DNA of 42,266 nucleotides from Paracoccaceae bacterium (GTDB lineage Bacteria > Pseudomonadota > Alphaproteobacteria > Rhodobacterales > Rhodobacteraceae), in the NCBI GenBank assembly GCA_018647275.1, contig JABGTH010000169.1:1-42266 (forward strand), in the 5' to 3' direction. Positions 7,555 to 17,770 of this stretch are shown piece by piece (position 1 is the stretch's first letter; each line of letters opens with the position of its first letter). A program made the position numbers and the translations under genes. The notes under the pieces were generated by a model. That model searched no databases and had not been told where the DNA came from. It was given only the letters and a program-made list of their open reading frames with translations.

Positions 7555-10504
7555 TCCCCAAAACCCTACGCATCTGTTTGGCATCCCCAACGGTGTAGAT
7601 TTCCCAAAATCGCTGGTGAATGGTCTGATCAAACGGATGGATGGCCACCCGCCCCATGAGATGGCGCAGGTCGAAGTGATCATAAACACCCGTCGTATGG
7701 CACGCCGTATGCGGGATTTGTTTGATGCGGGCCCTGCCCTTTTATTGCCCCGCATTAGAATGCTGAACGAGATCGAGGATCTGCTGCCAGACCTCGATGT
7801 ACCTAAATCAAATTCAGCGCTTAAGCGTCGTTTGGAATTGGTACAGCTTGTTGCCAATCTGCTGGAGCGCGAGCAAAGCTTTGCCGCGCGCGCATCGCTT
7901 TATGACCTTGCTGACAGCCTCGCCACTTTGATGGACGAGATGCAGGGCGAAGGCGTTTCTGCCGAAGCCATTGCGAACCTTGATGTCACGGACCAATCAG
8001 GCCACTGGGAGCGCGCGAAGACGTTCATCAATATTGCGCAATCCTACATCGATCTGTCCCAAAACACACCTGACACCGAAGCACGCCAACGGATCATAGT
8101 GCAAAATTTAGTTGAGCGTTGGGAACACACCCCACCAAAGCAACCCATTATCCTTGCGGGTTCAACAGGATCACGCGGCACGACATTGATGCTGATGCAA
8201 GCCATCGCAAGACTACCAAATGGTGCTGTTATCCTGCCCGGTTTTGATTTTGATATGCCAACAGATGTGTGGACTAGCCTGTCTGACGCGATGCTATCGG
8301 AAGACCACCCGCAGTTCCGTTTTCACAAACTACTACTGTCGTTGGAAAAGTCGTCAGATGACGTGATCCCATGGGCCGATGATGCGCCTGCCGCCCCTGC
8401 CCGTAATAAGCTGCTTTCCCTTGCTCTACGCCCAGCGCCTGTCACAGATGCGTGGTTGTCTGAAGGCCCCCGTTTAACTGGTATTGCTGAAGGGTTGAAA
8501 GGCGTCACGCTGTTACAAGCTGAAACGCCACGCGATGAAGCGTTGGCCATTGCGATGCGCCTGCGCAAGGCTGCTGAAGATGGCCAAACAGCGGCACTTA
8601 TAACGCCCGATCGAATGCTAACGCGACAAGTGTCAGCGGCATTGGATCGTTGGGATATTCTACCCGATGACAGTGCGGGTTCACCGCTACATCTATCCCC
8701 ACCCGGGCGGTTTCTGCGTCACGTCGGCGGGTTGTTTTCCCGTTTGTTAGATACTGAATCCTTGCTGACATTGCTAAAACATCCGATGACCCACAGCGGT
8801 GATGATCGCGGGTTACACCAATTAAACACTCAACGGATCGAACTGCGCATTCGCCGTGATGGGCTACCTTATCCCACTGCTGAAGGGGTGTCAGAGGTCG
8901 CGCAAAAAGCAGCAGCTAAACTAAACCCGCCAACCACACTCACCGACTGGGCGGACTGGGTTGGTCAGACGTTTTGCAATCTGCATTTCGCAGGCAACCG
9001 CACCTTGGCCGATTGGACCGCCTTGCACATCCAAGTGGCGGAAGCGATCGCATCAGGGCCTATGAGCAAAACCACGGGTGAATTGTGGTTAAAATCGGCA
9101 GGTCAAAAGGCCCGCAAAGTTATGGACACCCTAACCGAACATGGGGAGTACGGTGGCGAAATGTCCGCCTCTGACTACGTTGATCTGGTCGGTGCTTTGC
9201 TATCGAGCGAAGAAGTGCGCGACCGCGACGCGCCTCATCCAAACATCATGATTTGGGGTACCCTTGAAGCCCGAGTTCAAGGGGCTGATTTGGTCATTTT
9301 GGGCGGGTTGAATGAGGGCACATGGCCCGAAGCACCCAAACCCGATCCGTGGTTAAACCGCGCCCTGCGCAATCAGGCGGGTTTGTTGCTGCCCGAACGG
9401 CGCATTGGTCTGTCTGCACACGATTTTCAGCAGGCCGTTGCCGCAGAAGAGGTCTGGATCACGCGTTCTGTACGTTCTGACGATGCAGAAACTGTGCCCT
9501 CGCGCTGGCTGAACCGCTTACAGAACTTGTTGGGCGGCTTGCCCACACTTGATGGGCCTGAAGTGTTGAAGAAAATGATCACAAGAGGCGATGAATGGTT
9601 GGCCAAGACTAAAGTGCTAGAGAAACCTACAACCGTTGATCGTGCCCATCGCCCTTCCCCACGTCCACCAATCGTTGCGCGCCCACATGCCCTGTCCGTG
9701 ACAGAGATCAAGCGCCTGATCCGCGACCCCTACGCAGTTTATGCCAAGCACACATTAAAATTGCGTGCCCTAAATCCAATCGTACAATCCCCAGACGCAC
9801 CTATGCGCGGTATCTTGATCCACTCCGTTATGGAGGTGTTCGTTAAAGACATAATGGCAGATCCGTCTTTGCTGACCTCAACATACTTGATGAAAGTTGC
9901 CACTGACGTGCTGGTCCGCGACGTGCCTTGGCCTGCGACCCGTGCGCTTTGGTTGGCAAAGCTATCGCGCGTGACAGATTGGTTTGTCGCCAGAGAAGCA
10001 GAGCGCCAAGCCCGCAGCACACCAATTGCATTTGAAAAGCAAGCCAAGGGCGTCATGAGCATGCCCAAATTAGACTTCACCCTTACCGGATATGCGGATC
10101 GGATTGATCAAACCGGTCCCGATAGCGTTGCGATCTTTGACTACAAAACCGGGACACCCCCGACTGAAAAACAACAGGCCAAGTTCGACAAACAATTGCT
10201 GATCGAAGCGGCAATGATGGAACAAGGCAGTTTTAAACATGTGGGTGTGAACACGGTGACGGAAGCTGTGTTTATCGGTCTAGGGAGCAAACCTGTTGAG
10301 GTCCGCGCCCCATTGCAAAAAGAGCCGCCTGCAAAGGTTCTGGACGAACTGGCGCAATTGATTCGCGCCTATTTGTCCATTGAGCAGGGTTTTACCTCGC
10401 AACGCACAATCCAAAGCGAACGGGAGCGCGGTGATTACGATCACCTTGCGCGTTTTGGGGAATGGGATGGCACCGATATTCCTGTGCCTGAGGATCTGAC
10501 ATGA
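7547..10504 (+). CDS. addB: Double-strand break repair protein AddB
   Basis: AddB is the inactivated-helicase and nuclease partner of AddA; the complex resects double-strand breaks and loads RecA. The 985-residue length is typical of alphaproteobacterial AddB. Visible elements are the N-terminal LFGIPNGVDFPKSLVNGL, the central MIWGTLEARVQGADLVILGG with NEGTWPEAPKPDPWLNR, and a C-terminal nuclease domain: LSVTEIKRLIRDPYAVYAK, the histidine of RGILIHSVMEVF, and AIFDYKTGTPP with the catalytic D and K. It starts within the amgK-murU scar and overlaps addA by four bases (ATGA), so addB and addA are coupled. No frameshift is seen. Confidence 0.95.
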   Translation: MFDPQNPTHLFGIPNGVDFPKSLVNGLIKRMDGHPPHEMAQVEVIINTRRMARRMRDLFDAGPALLLPRIRMLNEIEDLLPDLDVPKSNSALKRRLELVQLVANLLEREQSFAARASLYDLADSLATLMDEMQGEGVSAEAIANLDVTDQSGHWERAKTFINIAQSYIDLSQNTPDTEARQRIIVQNLVERWEHTPPKQPIILAGSTGSRGTTLMLMQAIARLPNGAVILPGFDFDMPTDVWTSLSDAMLSEDHPQFRFHKLLLSLEKSSDDVIPWADDAPAAPARNKLLSLALRPAPVTDAWLSEGPRLTGIAEGLKGVTLLQAETPRDEALAIAMRLRKAAEDGQTAALITPDRMLTRQVSAALDRWDILPDDSAGSPLHLSPPGRFLRHVGGLFSRLLDTESLLTLLKHPMTHSGDDRGLHQLNTQRIELRIRRDGLPYPTAEGVSEVAQKAAAKLNPPTTLTDWADWVGQTFCNLHFAGNRTLADWTALHIQVAEAIASGPMSKTTGELWLKSAGQKARKVMDTLTEHGEYGGEMSASDYVDLVGALLSSEEVRDRDAPHPNIMIWGTLEARVQGADLVILGGLNEGTWPEAPKPDPWLNRALRNQAGLLLPERRIGLSAHDFQQAVAAEEVWITRSVRSDDAETVPSRWLNRLQNLLGGLPTLDGPEVLKKMITRGDEWLAKTKVLEKPTTVDRAHRPSPRPPIVARPHALSVTEIKRLIRDPYAVYAKHTLKLRALNPIVQSPDAPMRGILIHSVMEVFVKDIMADPSLLTSTYLMKVATDVLVRDVPWPATRALWLAKLSRVTDWFVAREAERQARSTPIAFEKQAKGVMSMPKLDFTLTGYADRIDQTGPDSVAIFDYKTGTPPTEKQQAKFDKQLLIEAAMMEQGSFKHVGVNTVTEAVFIGLGSKPVEVRAPLQKEPPAKVLDELAQLIRAYLSIEQGFTSQRTIQSERERGDYDHLARFGEWDGTDIPVPEDLT

Positions 10505-13500
10505 TGACACCTAATGAAGCTACGCGACGCCAATTGGCCGCAGCAGATCCAAACACATCCACATGGCTTGCTGCCAATGCAGGTTCGGGCAAGACCCGCG
10601 TTCTGACGGACCGCGTGGCACGTCTGCTTTTGGACAAGGTCCAGCCGCAACATATCCTGTGTCTGACTTACACCAAGGCCGCCGCATCAGAGATGCAAAA
10701 CCGTCTGTTCAAACGTCTGGGCGATTGGGCCATGTTGCCCGATTCAGAATTGCGCCATGCCCTGACCGAATTAGGTGTGCGACACAATCCGGATGGCGAT
10801 CAATTGCGCGATGCCCGCACATTGTTTGCCCGTGCGATTGAGACCCCCGGTGGATTGAAAATTCAAACTATTCACTCATTCTGCGCCTCACTTCTGCGTC
10901 GCTTTCCATTAGAAGCCAACGTAAGCCCACAATTCAAAGAGATCGAAGAACGCGCGGCTGACATGCTGCGCAGTGAGATCGTGGATATGATGGCCGACGG
11001 ACCAGAAGCGGGTTTGGTTGCCGCACTTGCCAACCAATACTCAGGCGAAGATTTCTTACGATTGACACAAGAAATTGTGGGCCACCGTGCTGCATTTGCA
11101 AATCCATTAGCGTGGGATGATTGCCTTGCGCTGTTTGGTCAAGCCGCGGGATTGGACGAGTCAGAAATTGAAGGTTTGGCGTTTCAAGGTGGTGAACGGC
11201 AGCTGCTGGATCAACTGATCCCCGTTTTGACCTCCAAAGGTGGCAATGACGGTAAGGCTGGTGAAAAGCTGAAGATGTTGGGAACATTGTCCCTTAAATC
11301 TTTGCCCATTTTGGAAAATGTTTTTCTAACTGGTGGCAATGCCAAAGACCCGTTTTCTGCCAAGTTAGGGACCTTTCCAACCAAGGCGACCCAAGGCACT
11401 GTTGGAGCATTGATGCCACAGTTAGAGGCATTCATGCTGCGGATCGAAGATACGCGAGATAGGCGTTTGGCCCTTCAGTCTGCGCGTCGAACACAGGTCT
11501 TACACGACTTTGCCCATGCCTTTGTGGGAAAATACGAACAGGCCAAACTGGTACGCGGTTGGTTGGACTTTGACGATTTGATCCTAAAGGCACGTCACCT
11601 TTTAAATGATGAAAAAGTGGCGGCGTGGGTGTTGTTCCGCATTGATGGTGGGATCGACCACATTCTTGTGGATGAGGCACAAGACACCAGCCCGGACCAG
11701 TGGGATGTGATCCGCAAACTGGCCGAGGAGTTCTCAAGCGGGGATGGTGCACGCGAAGATGTCAAACGCACCTTGTTTGTTGTTGGAGATAAAAAACAGT
11801 CCATCTATTCATTCCAAGGGGCAGACCCACGTGAATTTGACCGGATGCAGAATGAGTTTAAGGAAAAGTTCGCAGCCATTGATGTGCCTTTCCAAGAAAC
11901 AACATTGGATTTTTCATTCCGTTCCTCTGCCGCGATTTTACGGATGGTGGATCAGACCTTTGACAACAAAACTCAAGCTGGGTTTGTGCAGGATTCAAAG
12001 CACATCGCATTTAAATCCGACTTACCCGGTCGTGTAGACCTTTGGCCTGTCATCGAAACCATCAAAGACGACGATGAGCGTGATTGGTTCGATCCGATTG
12101 ATCGGCGCAGCGAGCAGCACCACACGGTGGTTTTGGCGGATCAAATTGCCCGCTCCATCGCCAGACTGATTAACGACAAACACACTATTCCTGATGACGG
12201 ACCAAAGAGTACGACGATCAAACGCCTCATCACGGCCGGTGATTTCCTGATCCTTGTGCAACGCCGCTCTGCCTTGTTTTCTGAGATCATTCGCGCCTGC
12301 AAAATTCATAACCTCGCAATAGCGGGTGCCGATCGGCTAAAGGTTGGCGCTGAACTGGCCGTACGTGACCTTGGTGCGTTACTGTCCTTTTTGGCGACAC
12401 CAGAAGACAGCCTGTCCCTTGCAACCGTATTGAAATCCCCGCTGTTTGGGTGGAGCGAACAACAATTGTTCGACGTGGCACATCACAGAACCCAAGAGCA
12501 CCTATGGCAAAACCTGCGTGACCGTTCAGATGATTTCGCAGATACCGTACCCGTCCTGCGCGATCTGCGCGACAATGCTGATTTCTTGCGCCCTTATGAT
12601 CTGATCGAACGTATTTTGACCCGCCACGATGGGCGGCGCAAATTATTAGGTCGCTTGGGCACAGAGGCCGAAGATGGCATTAATGCATTGCTGTCCCAAG
12701 CGCTGGCATATGAACGCACAGCGGTGCCGAGCCTGACCGGGTTCATCGTCTGGATGAAAGCCGATGATCTGAACATAAAACGCCAAATCGACAGCGCGTC
12801 AGATCAAATTCGCGTGATGACAGTGCATGGGTCAAAGGGTCTAGAAGCGCCCATCGTGATTTTGCCTGACACTGGTAAACGCAACATTCAGGTCAAAAGC
12901 GAAATAATAAAAATGGGTGAAGTGCCTGTTTGGAAAGCGCGCGACGGTGAAACACCCAAGACAATGCAGGACGCATTGGGAGAGATGAAAGACGCCCAAC
13001 GCAATGAACAGCTGCGCCTGCTTTATGTGGCGTTGAGCCGCGCAGAGAAATGGCTGATTGTGGCCGTGGCAGGTGATTTAGGTAAGAGTGAACCGTCATG
13101 GTACCACACTGTTCAGGGCGCGATGGAACATGCCGGTGCGGTGGATGTGTCCATACCCGAGGTTGGCCCGATCCTGCGGGTTGAACATGGCGACTGGGAT
13201 GCCCCCGATTTTGAACAAAAAATGATAAATTCGACAAATGCCCCGGTATTAGAGACGCTTTATACTCAAAAATTCGCCAATCCGATTGAGGCAGTCAAAA
13301 CCCTTTCACCATCTGATCTGAGTGGTGCCAAAGCCCTTGAAGGTGAGTTGGGAATGGATGAGGATACCGCCCTTTCATACGGTAGTTTGGTGCACTGGCA
13401 TCTAGAACACCCGCATAAATCCACAGAACAGGATTTTGGGTTGTCAGGCACCTTGCGCACCCAAGCGAAAGCCGAGGCAGTTGCCATTTTGGATAAGCCC

Positions 13501-13842
13501 GAATTGGCCCATGTCTTTGCACCCGGCACCTTGGCAGAGGTTTCGATAACTGCCCCCATCGGATCGCAGCGCATTCATGGCACGATTGACCGTTTGTTGA
13601 TCACCGGCAATAAGATCACCGCGATCGATTTTAAAACTAACCGCACAATCCCCCATTCAGCTGCGGATTGCCCAATTGGTTTGCTTCGCCAAATGGGTGC
13701 CTATTCCTGTGCATTACGTGAAATTTATCCAGATCATGAGATTGAAACAGCTATATTGTGGACCAACACACAAAGCTTAATGCCTTTAACACACGATCTT
13801 GTGTCTCAGGCGTTAAAGACATCAACATATCTTGACCTTTGA
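10501..13842 (+). CDS. addA: Double-strand break repair helicase-nuclease AddA
   Basis: AddA is the UvrD-type (superfamily 1) 3'-5' helicase and nuclease subunit of AddAB. The 1113-residue protein has Q-motif and Walker A text LAANAGSGKTRVLT (K31), motif Ia LCLTYTKAAASEM, IQTIHSFCASLLRRFP, Walker B HILVDEAQDTSPDQW, VVGDKKQSIYSFQGADP, FRSS, motif V TVHGSKGLEAPIV and motif VI LLYVALSRAEKWL. The C-terminal PD-(D/E)XK nuclease has histidine in SLVHWHLE and AIDFKTNR. All catalytic motifs are intact. It begins in the addB stop codon, and trxA follows after 53 bases. Confidence 0.97.
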   Translation: MMTPNEATRRQLAAADPNTSTWLAANAGSGKTRVLTDRVARLLLDKVQPQHILCLTYTKAAASEMQNRLFKRLGDWAMLPDSELRHALTELGVRHNPDGDQLRDARTLFARAIETPGGLKIQTIHSFCASLLRRFPLEANVSPQFKEIEERAADMLRSEIVDMMADGPEAGLVAALANQYSGEDFLRLTQEIVGHRAAFANPLAWDDCLALFGQAAGLDESEIEGLAFQGGERQLLDQLIPVLTSKGGNDGKAGEKLKMLGTLSLKSLPILENVFLTGGNAKDPFSAKLGTFPTKATQGTVGALMPQLEAFMLRIEDTRDRRLALQSARRTQVLHDFAHAFVGKYEQAKLVRGWLDFDDLILKARHLLNDEKVAAWVLFRIDGGIDHILVDEAQDTSPDQWDVIRKLAEEFSSGDGAREDVKRTLFVVGDKKQSIYSFQGADPREFDRMQNEFKEKFAAIDVPFQETTLDFSFRSSAAILRMVDQTFDNKTQAGFVQDSKHIAFKSDLPGRVDLWPVIETIKDDDERDWFDPIDRRSEQHHTVVLADQIARSIARLINDKHTIPDDGPKSTTIKRLITAGDFLILVQRRSALFSEIIRACKIHNLAIAGADRLKVGAELAVRDLGALLSFLATPEDSLSLATVLKSPLFGWSEQQLFDVAHHRTQEHLWQNLRDRSDDFADTVPVLRDLRDNADFLRPYDLIERILTRHDGRRKLLGRLGTEAEDGINALLSQALAYERTAVPSLTGFIVWMKADDLNIKRQIDSASDQIRVMTVHGSKGLEAPIVILPDTGKRNIQVKSEIIKMGEVPVWKARDGETPKTMQDALGEMKDAQRNEQLRLLYVALSRAEKWLIVAVAGDLGKSEPSWYHTVQGAMEHAGAVDVSIPEVGPILRVEHGDWDAPDFEQKMINSTNAPVLETLYTQKFANPIEAVKTLSPSDLSGAKALEGELGMDEDTALSYGSLVHWHLEHPHKSTEQDFGLSGTLRTQAKAEAVAILDKPELAHVFAPGTLAEVSITAPIGSQRIHGTIDRLLITGNKITAIDFKTNRTIPHSAADCPIGLLRQMGAYSCALREIYPDHEIETAILWTNTQSLMPLTHDLVSQALKTSTYLDL

Positions 13843-13895
13843 ACACTGTATACATAGGTTCCCAACCAACAAATTAGCCCCTGAGGAGAAGCCAA

Positions 13896-14216
13896 ATGGC
13901 AACCGTTGCAGTATCAGACGCACAATTCGAAGCCGAAGTCACAAATTCAGACGTCCCAGTTGTTGTTGATTTTTGGGCAGAATGGTGTGGCCCTTGTAAA
14001 CAAATCGGTCCGTCCCTCGAAGAATTGTCTGAAGAGCTGGGTGGCAAGGTTAAAATTGTCAAAGTCGACGTAGACAGCAATCCAAATTCAGCTGCTAAAA
14101 TGGGTGTCCGTGGCATCCCTGCTCTGTTCGTCATCAAAGACGGCCAAGTTATTGCAAACATGGCAGGCGCAAAACCAAAGGCTGCGTTGAAAAGCTGGAT
14201 CGAAGAGTCCCTCTAA
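13896..14216 (+). CDS. trxA: Thioredoxin
   Basis: This 106-residue classical thioredoxin has the active site WAEWCGPCK (C31 and C34), the downstream VDVDSNPNSAAKMGVRGIPALFVIK with the conserved cis-proline, and no signal peptide, so it is cytoplasmic. It reduces disulfides in ribonucleotide reductase, methionine sulfoxide reductases and other targets. A strong ribosome binding site GAGGAG lies eight bases before the ATG. A clear rho-independent terminator follows, so it is the last gene of the tsaE-addB-addA-trxA run, possibly with its own promoter in the 53-base gap after addA. Confidence 0.97.
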   Translation: MATVAVSDAQFEAEVTNSDVPVVVDFWAEWCGPCKQIGPSLEELSEELGGKVKIVKVDVDSNPNSAAKMGVRGIPALFVIKDGQVIANMAGAKPKAALKSWIEESL

Positions 14217-14241
14217 GACCGAAGACCATAGATTTAAAGAG

Positions 14242-14277
14242 AGCGCGTCAGGCAAATGCTTGGCGCGCTATTTTTTT
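14242..14277 (+). terminator. Rho-independent terminator after trxA
   Basis: The arms AGCGCGTC (14242-14249) and GGCGCGCT (14262-14269) form a stem with one G-U pair. The loop contains further pairing (AGGCA/TGCTT). ATTTTTTT follows. It starts 25 bases after the trxA stop. Confidence 0.85.
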
Positions 14278-14319
14278 GATCCGCGCAAAGCGCACTGAGT
14301 TTTTGAGCCTCCCACTTTG

Positions 14320-14740
14320 AATTGGTCCGCCCCTATAGTCAGGAACAGGGGACCATAAATGGCCACCAAGAGACCCAAGCCTGAAGAGATTGTCGTAAAA
14401 TTTTGGCAGGTTGAAGTTCTTATGGGGCAAGGTATGCCCCGGATTGGCGTGATCCGACAGATCAGTTTGACTGAACAAACCTATCACCATTGGAAGGAAA
14501 AGTAAGGCGGAATGAGCACAGAACAACTCAAGGAACTGAAGCGGTTACAGAAAGAGAACGAGCGTCTGCGGCGATCAGTATCGGACCTTACGCTGGACAA
14601 GCTAATCCTAAAAGAGGTTGCAACGGGAAACTTCTAAGCTCTTCGTGTCGCCGTTCTTGTATTGATCTCATGCGCAGTCAGATGAAGGTTTCTGAGCGAC
14701 GGGTTTGTCGCGTTCGGGGCCAACATCGATCCAACATCTT
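14320..14740 (+). mobile_element. Remnant of an IS3-family insertion sequence
   Basis: The left part of an IS3-type element is present: a GTCCGCCCC-type end near 14328, the whole orfA with a nonsense codon (14359-14637), and about 35 codons of orfB in the -1 frame (CRRSCIDLMRSQMKVSERR then CRVRGQHRSN, about 14628-14738). The rest of orfB, including the DDE integrase core, and the right end are missing. The homology stops at about 14739, 110 bases before acnB. It cannot transpose by itself. Confidence 0.8.
14359..14637 (+). pseudogene. IS3-family transposase OrfA, interrupted by an ochre codon
   Basis: The frame reads MATKRPKPEEIVVKFWQVEV, then MGQGMPRIGVIRQISLTEQ and YHHWKEK, followed by TAA at 14503, then in the same frame GGMSTEQLKELKRLQKENER, LRRSVSDLTLDKLILKE and ATGNF with the natural stop at 14635. 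This is the usual 92-residue OrfA: an N-terminal helix-turn-helix that binds the element's ends and a leucine-zipper coiled coil. In intact relatives the interrupted position is a tyrosine (KEYGGM), so a single TAC/TAT to TAA change is enough to explain it. With orfB also truncated, the gene is dead. Confidence 0.85.
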
Positions 14741-14851
14741 GCACCTTCACTCGTTTAGGTATACCGCTGCATACAACCATTTCGCTCGCGCAAGCTGACA
14801 GCTTACTCTGGGCACTTCTCGCCACATAAACAGTTAAAAATCGAGATTACC

Positions 14852-17641
14852 ATGAACTTATATGCAGCATACCTTGAAGAAATTGAAACCCGCAAAAAGC
14901 AGGGACTTAGCCCAAAGCCGATCGACGGTGCTGAGCTGACGCAGGAAATCATCGCCCAAATCTTAGATGCGGGCCACGCGCATCGGGACGCTTCGCTTAA
15001 TTTCCTGATCTACAACACACTCCCCGGCACAACGAGCGCGGCAGCCGTAAAGGCACAGTTCTTGAAAGACATCATTTTGGGCGACGCTGAGGTTCAAGAA
15101 ATCTCCGCTGAGTTCGCCTTTGAAATGCTGTCCCACATGAAGGGCGGCCCCTCTGTGGACGTTCTGCTGGACCTCGCTCTGGGTAATGATGCTGCGTTTT
15201 CTAGCCAAGCGGCCGACGTACTGCAGACACAATTCTTCTTGTACGATGCAGACATGGACCGCTTGAAATCGGCGTTTGACGCAGGCAATCTTATTGCACG
15301 CGATATCCTTGAAAGCTACGCTAAGGCTGAATTCTTTACCAAGCTGCCTGACATCGAAGAAGAGATTAAGGTTGTGACCTTTGTCGCTGGCGAAGGCGAT
15401 ATTTCCACCGACCTGCTGTCACCAGGCAATCAGGCACACTCCCGTGCGGACCGCGAACTGCACGGTAAGTGCATGATCGACGAAGCGGCACAGAAACACA
15501 TTCAAGATCTTAAACTGCAGCATCCCGACGCGCGCGTCATGCTAATTGCGGAAAAAGGCACGATGGGTGTTGGGTCTTCGCGGATGTCAGGTGTGAACAA
15601 CGTCGCACTTTGGACAGGTAAGCAGGCATCGCCCTATGTTCCCTTCGTGAATTTCGCCCCTGTTGTAGCGGGTACGAACGGCATTTCCCCGATCTTCCTG
15701 ACAACTGTTGGCGTGACCGGCGGCATCGGTGTCGATCTGAAAAACTGGATTAAGAAAACAGACGAAGACGGCAATCCGATTTTAAACAACGATGGCAATG
15801 CTGTCCTTGAGGAAAAGTATTCTGTTACGACGGGCACCGTGTTGAAGATCAACACCAAAGACAAAAAGCTGTACAGCGAAGATGGTGACGAACTGGTGGA
15901 TATGTCCAGCTCCTTCACCCCGCAAAAGGTGGAATTCATGAAGGCGGGTGGGTCTTACGCCATCGTCTTTGGTAAAAAGTTGCAGACGTTTGCTGCGGAA
16001 ACCCTTGGGGTTGAGGCTCCGCTGGTGTTCGCACCGTCCAAAGAAATCAATCATGAGGGTCAAGGCCTGACTGCTGTTGAAAAAATCTTTAACGCCAATG
16101 CCCGTGGCGTAACGCCGGGTACGGTTCTGCACGCCGGATCAGACGTTCGGCTTGGCGTGAACATCGTGGGATCACAAGACACTACAGGTCTGATGACCAT
16201 GCAGGAACTTGAGGCAATGGCCGCGACGATCGTGTCACCCTCAGTCGACGGGGCATACCAGTCCGGTTGCCACACGGCCTCTGTTTGGGACATTAAAGCG
16301 CAGGAAAACACACCGCGTCTGATGAAATTTATGAACGACTTTGGCCTGGTCACAGGCCGCGATCCAAAAGGCGAATATCACGCCATGACGGACGTAATCC
16401 ACAAGGTGCTGAACGACGTAACAGTCAGCGACTGGGACGTGATCATCGGCGGCGACAGCCACACACGTATGTCCAAAGGTGTGGCCTTTGGCGCTGACTC
16501 CGGAACCGTTGCGCTGGCTCTGGCCACTGGCGAGGCATCCATGCCAATCCCTGAATCAGTCAAAGTGACGTTCAAAGGCCAAATGGCCGATCACATGGAT
16601 TTCCGCGATGTGGTGCATGCAACGCAGGCGCAAATGCTGGAACAGCACGGCGATAACGTGTTTCAAGGCCGCGTGATTGAGGTTCACATTGGCACGCTGC
16701 TGGCGGATCAGGCGTTCACCTTCACCGACTGGACAGCGGAAATGAAGGCAAAGGCCTCAGTTTGTATTTCCAACGATGAAACGCTGATCGGCTCGCTTGA
16801 GGTGGCAAAATCCCGTATCCAGATCATGATCAACAAAGGAATGGAGCATGACAACGGCATGTTGGCCGGTTTGATTGCAAAGGCCGACAAGCGCATCGCC
16901 GGGATAAATTCTGGCAGGAAACCGACATTGCAGCCTGACAGCAACGCCAAGTACTTCGCTGAAGTGGTCGTTGATCTGGACACCATCGTTGAACCGATGA
17001 TCGCTGACCCAGACGTGCAAAATGCAGATGTTTCAAAACGTTACACCCATGATACCATCCGCCCAATTTCGTTCTACGGTGCGAAAAAGAAGGTCGACCT
17101 TGGCTTTGTTGGGTCGTGCATGGTGCATAAGGGTGACGTGAAAATCGTCGCTCAGATGCTGCGCAACTTGGAAAAAGACTCTGGCAAGGTTCAGTTCAAA
17201 GCGCCGCTGGTCGTCGCCGCCCCGACCTACAACATCATTGATGAGTTAAAGGAAGAAGGCGACTGGTCTGTACTACAAAAGTACTCCGGTTTCGAGTTCG
17301 ATGACACTTCACCGAAAAACACCGCCCGGACCGAGTATGAGAACATTCTCTACCTCGAACGCCCGGGCTGTAACCTTTGCATGGGTAACCAAGAAAAGGC
17401 GGCCAAGGGTGACACGGTTCTCGCAACATCCACGCGTCTCTTCAAAGGCCGTGTCGTTGAAGATACCACTGAGAAAACAGGCGAGTCTTTGTTGGCTTCT
17501 ACCCCAGTCGTCGTGCTCTCCGCGATCCTCGGGCGCACACCAACGCTGGAAGAGTACAAAGACGCGGTTGATGGCATCGACCTAACCAAGTTCGCCCCGC
17601 CAATCGAGAAGCCAGCGGGCGCGAAATCCGCGCACTTCTAA
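14852..17641 (+). CDS. acnB: Aconitate hydratase B / 2-methylisocitrate dehydratase
   Basis: AcnB converts citrate to isocitrate in the TCA cycle and can also act on 2-methyl-cis-aconitate. The 929-residue length equals that of roseobacter AcnB. Order seen: the N-terminal HEAT-like domain (LDAGHAHRDASLNFLIYNTL, MLSHMKGGPSVDVLLDLAL), the swivel domain, then GGDSHTRMSKGVAFGADSG and the [4Fe-4S] ligands C756 (GSCMVHKGD), C840 and C843 (GCNLCMGNQ). The ATG at 14852 starts the canonical MNLYAAYLEEIETRK; its ribosome binding site is weak. The promoter must lie between the IS3 remnant and the gene or inside the remnant. A strong terminator follows, so the gene is monocistronic. Confidence 0.97.
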   Translation: MNLYAAYLEEIETRKKQGLSPKPIDGAELTQEIIAQILDAGHAHRDASLNFLIYNTLPGTTSAAAVKAQFLKDIILGDAEVQEISAEFAFEMLSHMKGGPSVDVLLDLALGNDAAFSSQAADVLQTQFFLYDADMDRLKSAFDAGNLIARDILESYAKAEFFTKLPDIEEEIKVVTFVAGEGDISTDLLSPGNQAHSRADRELHGKCMIDEAAQKHIQDLKLQHPDARVMLIAEKGTMGVGSSRMSGVNNVALWTGKQASPYVPFVNFAPVVAGTNGISPIFLTTVGVTGGIGVDLKNWIKKTDEDGNPILNNDGNAVLEEKYSVTTGTVLKINTKDKKLYSEDGDELVDMSSSFTPQKVEFMKAGGSYAIVFGKKLQTFAAETLGVEAPLVFAPSKEINHEGQGLTAVEKIFNANARGVTPGTVLHAGSDVRLGVNIVGSQDTTGLMTMQELEAMAATIVSPSVDGAYQSGCHTASVWDIKAQENTPRLMKFMNDFGLVTGRDPKGEYHAMTDVIHKVLNDVTVSDWDVIIGGDSHTRMSKGVAFGADSGTVALALATGEASMPIPESVKVTFKGQMADHMDFRDVVHATQAQMLEQHGDNVFQGRVIEVHIGTLLADQAFTFTDWTAEMKAKASVCISNDETLIGSLEVAKSRIQIMINKGMEHDNGMLAGLIAKADKRIAGINSGRKPTLQPDSNAKYFAEVVVDLDTIVEPMIADPDVQNADVSKRYTHDTIRPISFYGAKKKVDLGFVGSCMVHKGDVKIVAQMLRNLEKDSGKVQFKAPLVVAAPTYNIIDELKEEGDWSVLQKYSGFEFDDTSPKNTARTEYENILYLERPGCNLCMGNQEKAAKGDTVLATSTRLFKGRVVEDTTEKTGESLLASTPVVVLSAILGRTPTLEEYKDAVDGIDLTKFAPPIEKPAGAKSAHF

Positions 17642-17669
17642 ACAACACACAGTTTGATGAAAAAATTTC

Positions 17670-17698
17670 GGGCGCATCGAAAAATGCGCCCGTTTTTA
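17670..17698 (+). terminator. Rho-independent terminator after acnB
   Basis: A perfect 8-base stem GGGCGCAT / ATGCGCCC with loop CGAAAA is followed by GTTTTTATTTT. It starts 28 bases after the acnB stop. Confidence 0.92.
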
Positions 17699-17770
17699 TT
17701 TTCGAAACAATTACCTTTTCCACTCAGCGATAGCTTATAATCATACTGTGACGAGCGCCGCCAATACTCG

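Noticed and set aside
14740..14851. Continuation of IS3 orfB up to acnB
   Set aside because: After GQHRSN the translation no longer resembles OrfB in any frame and no right-end inverted repeat is visible.
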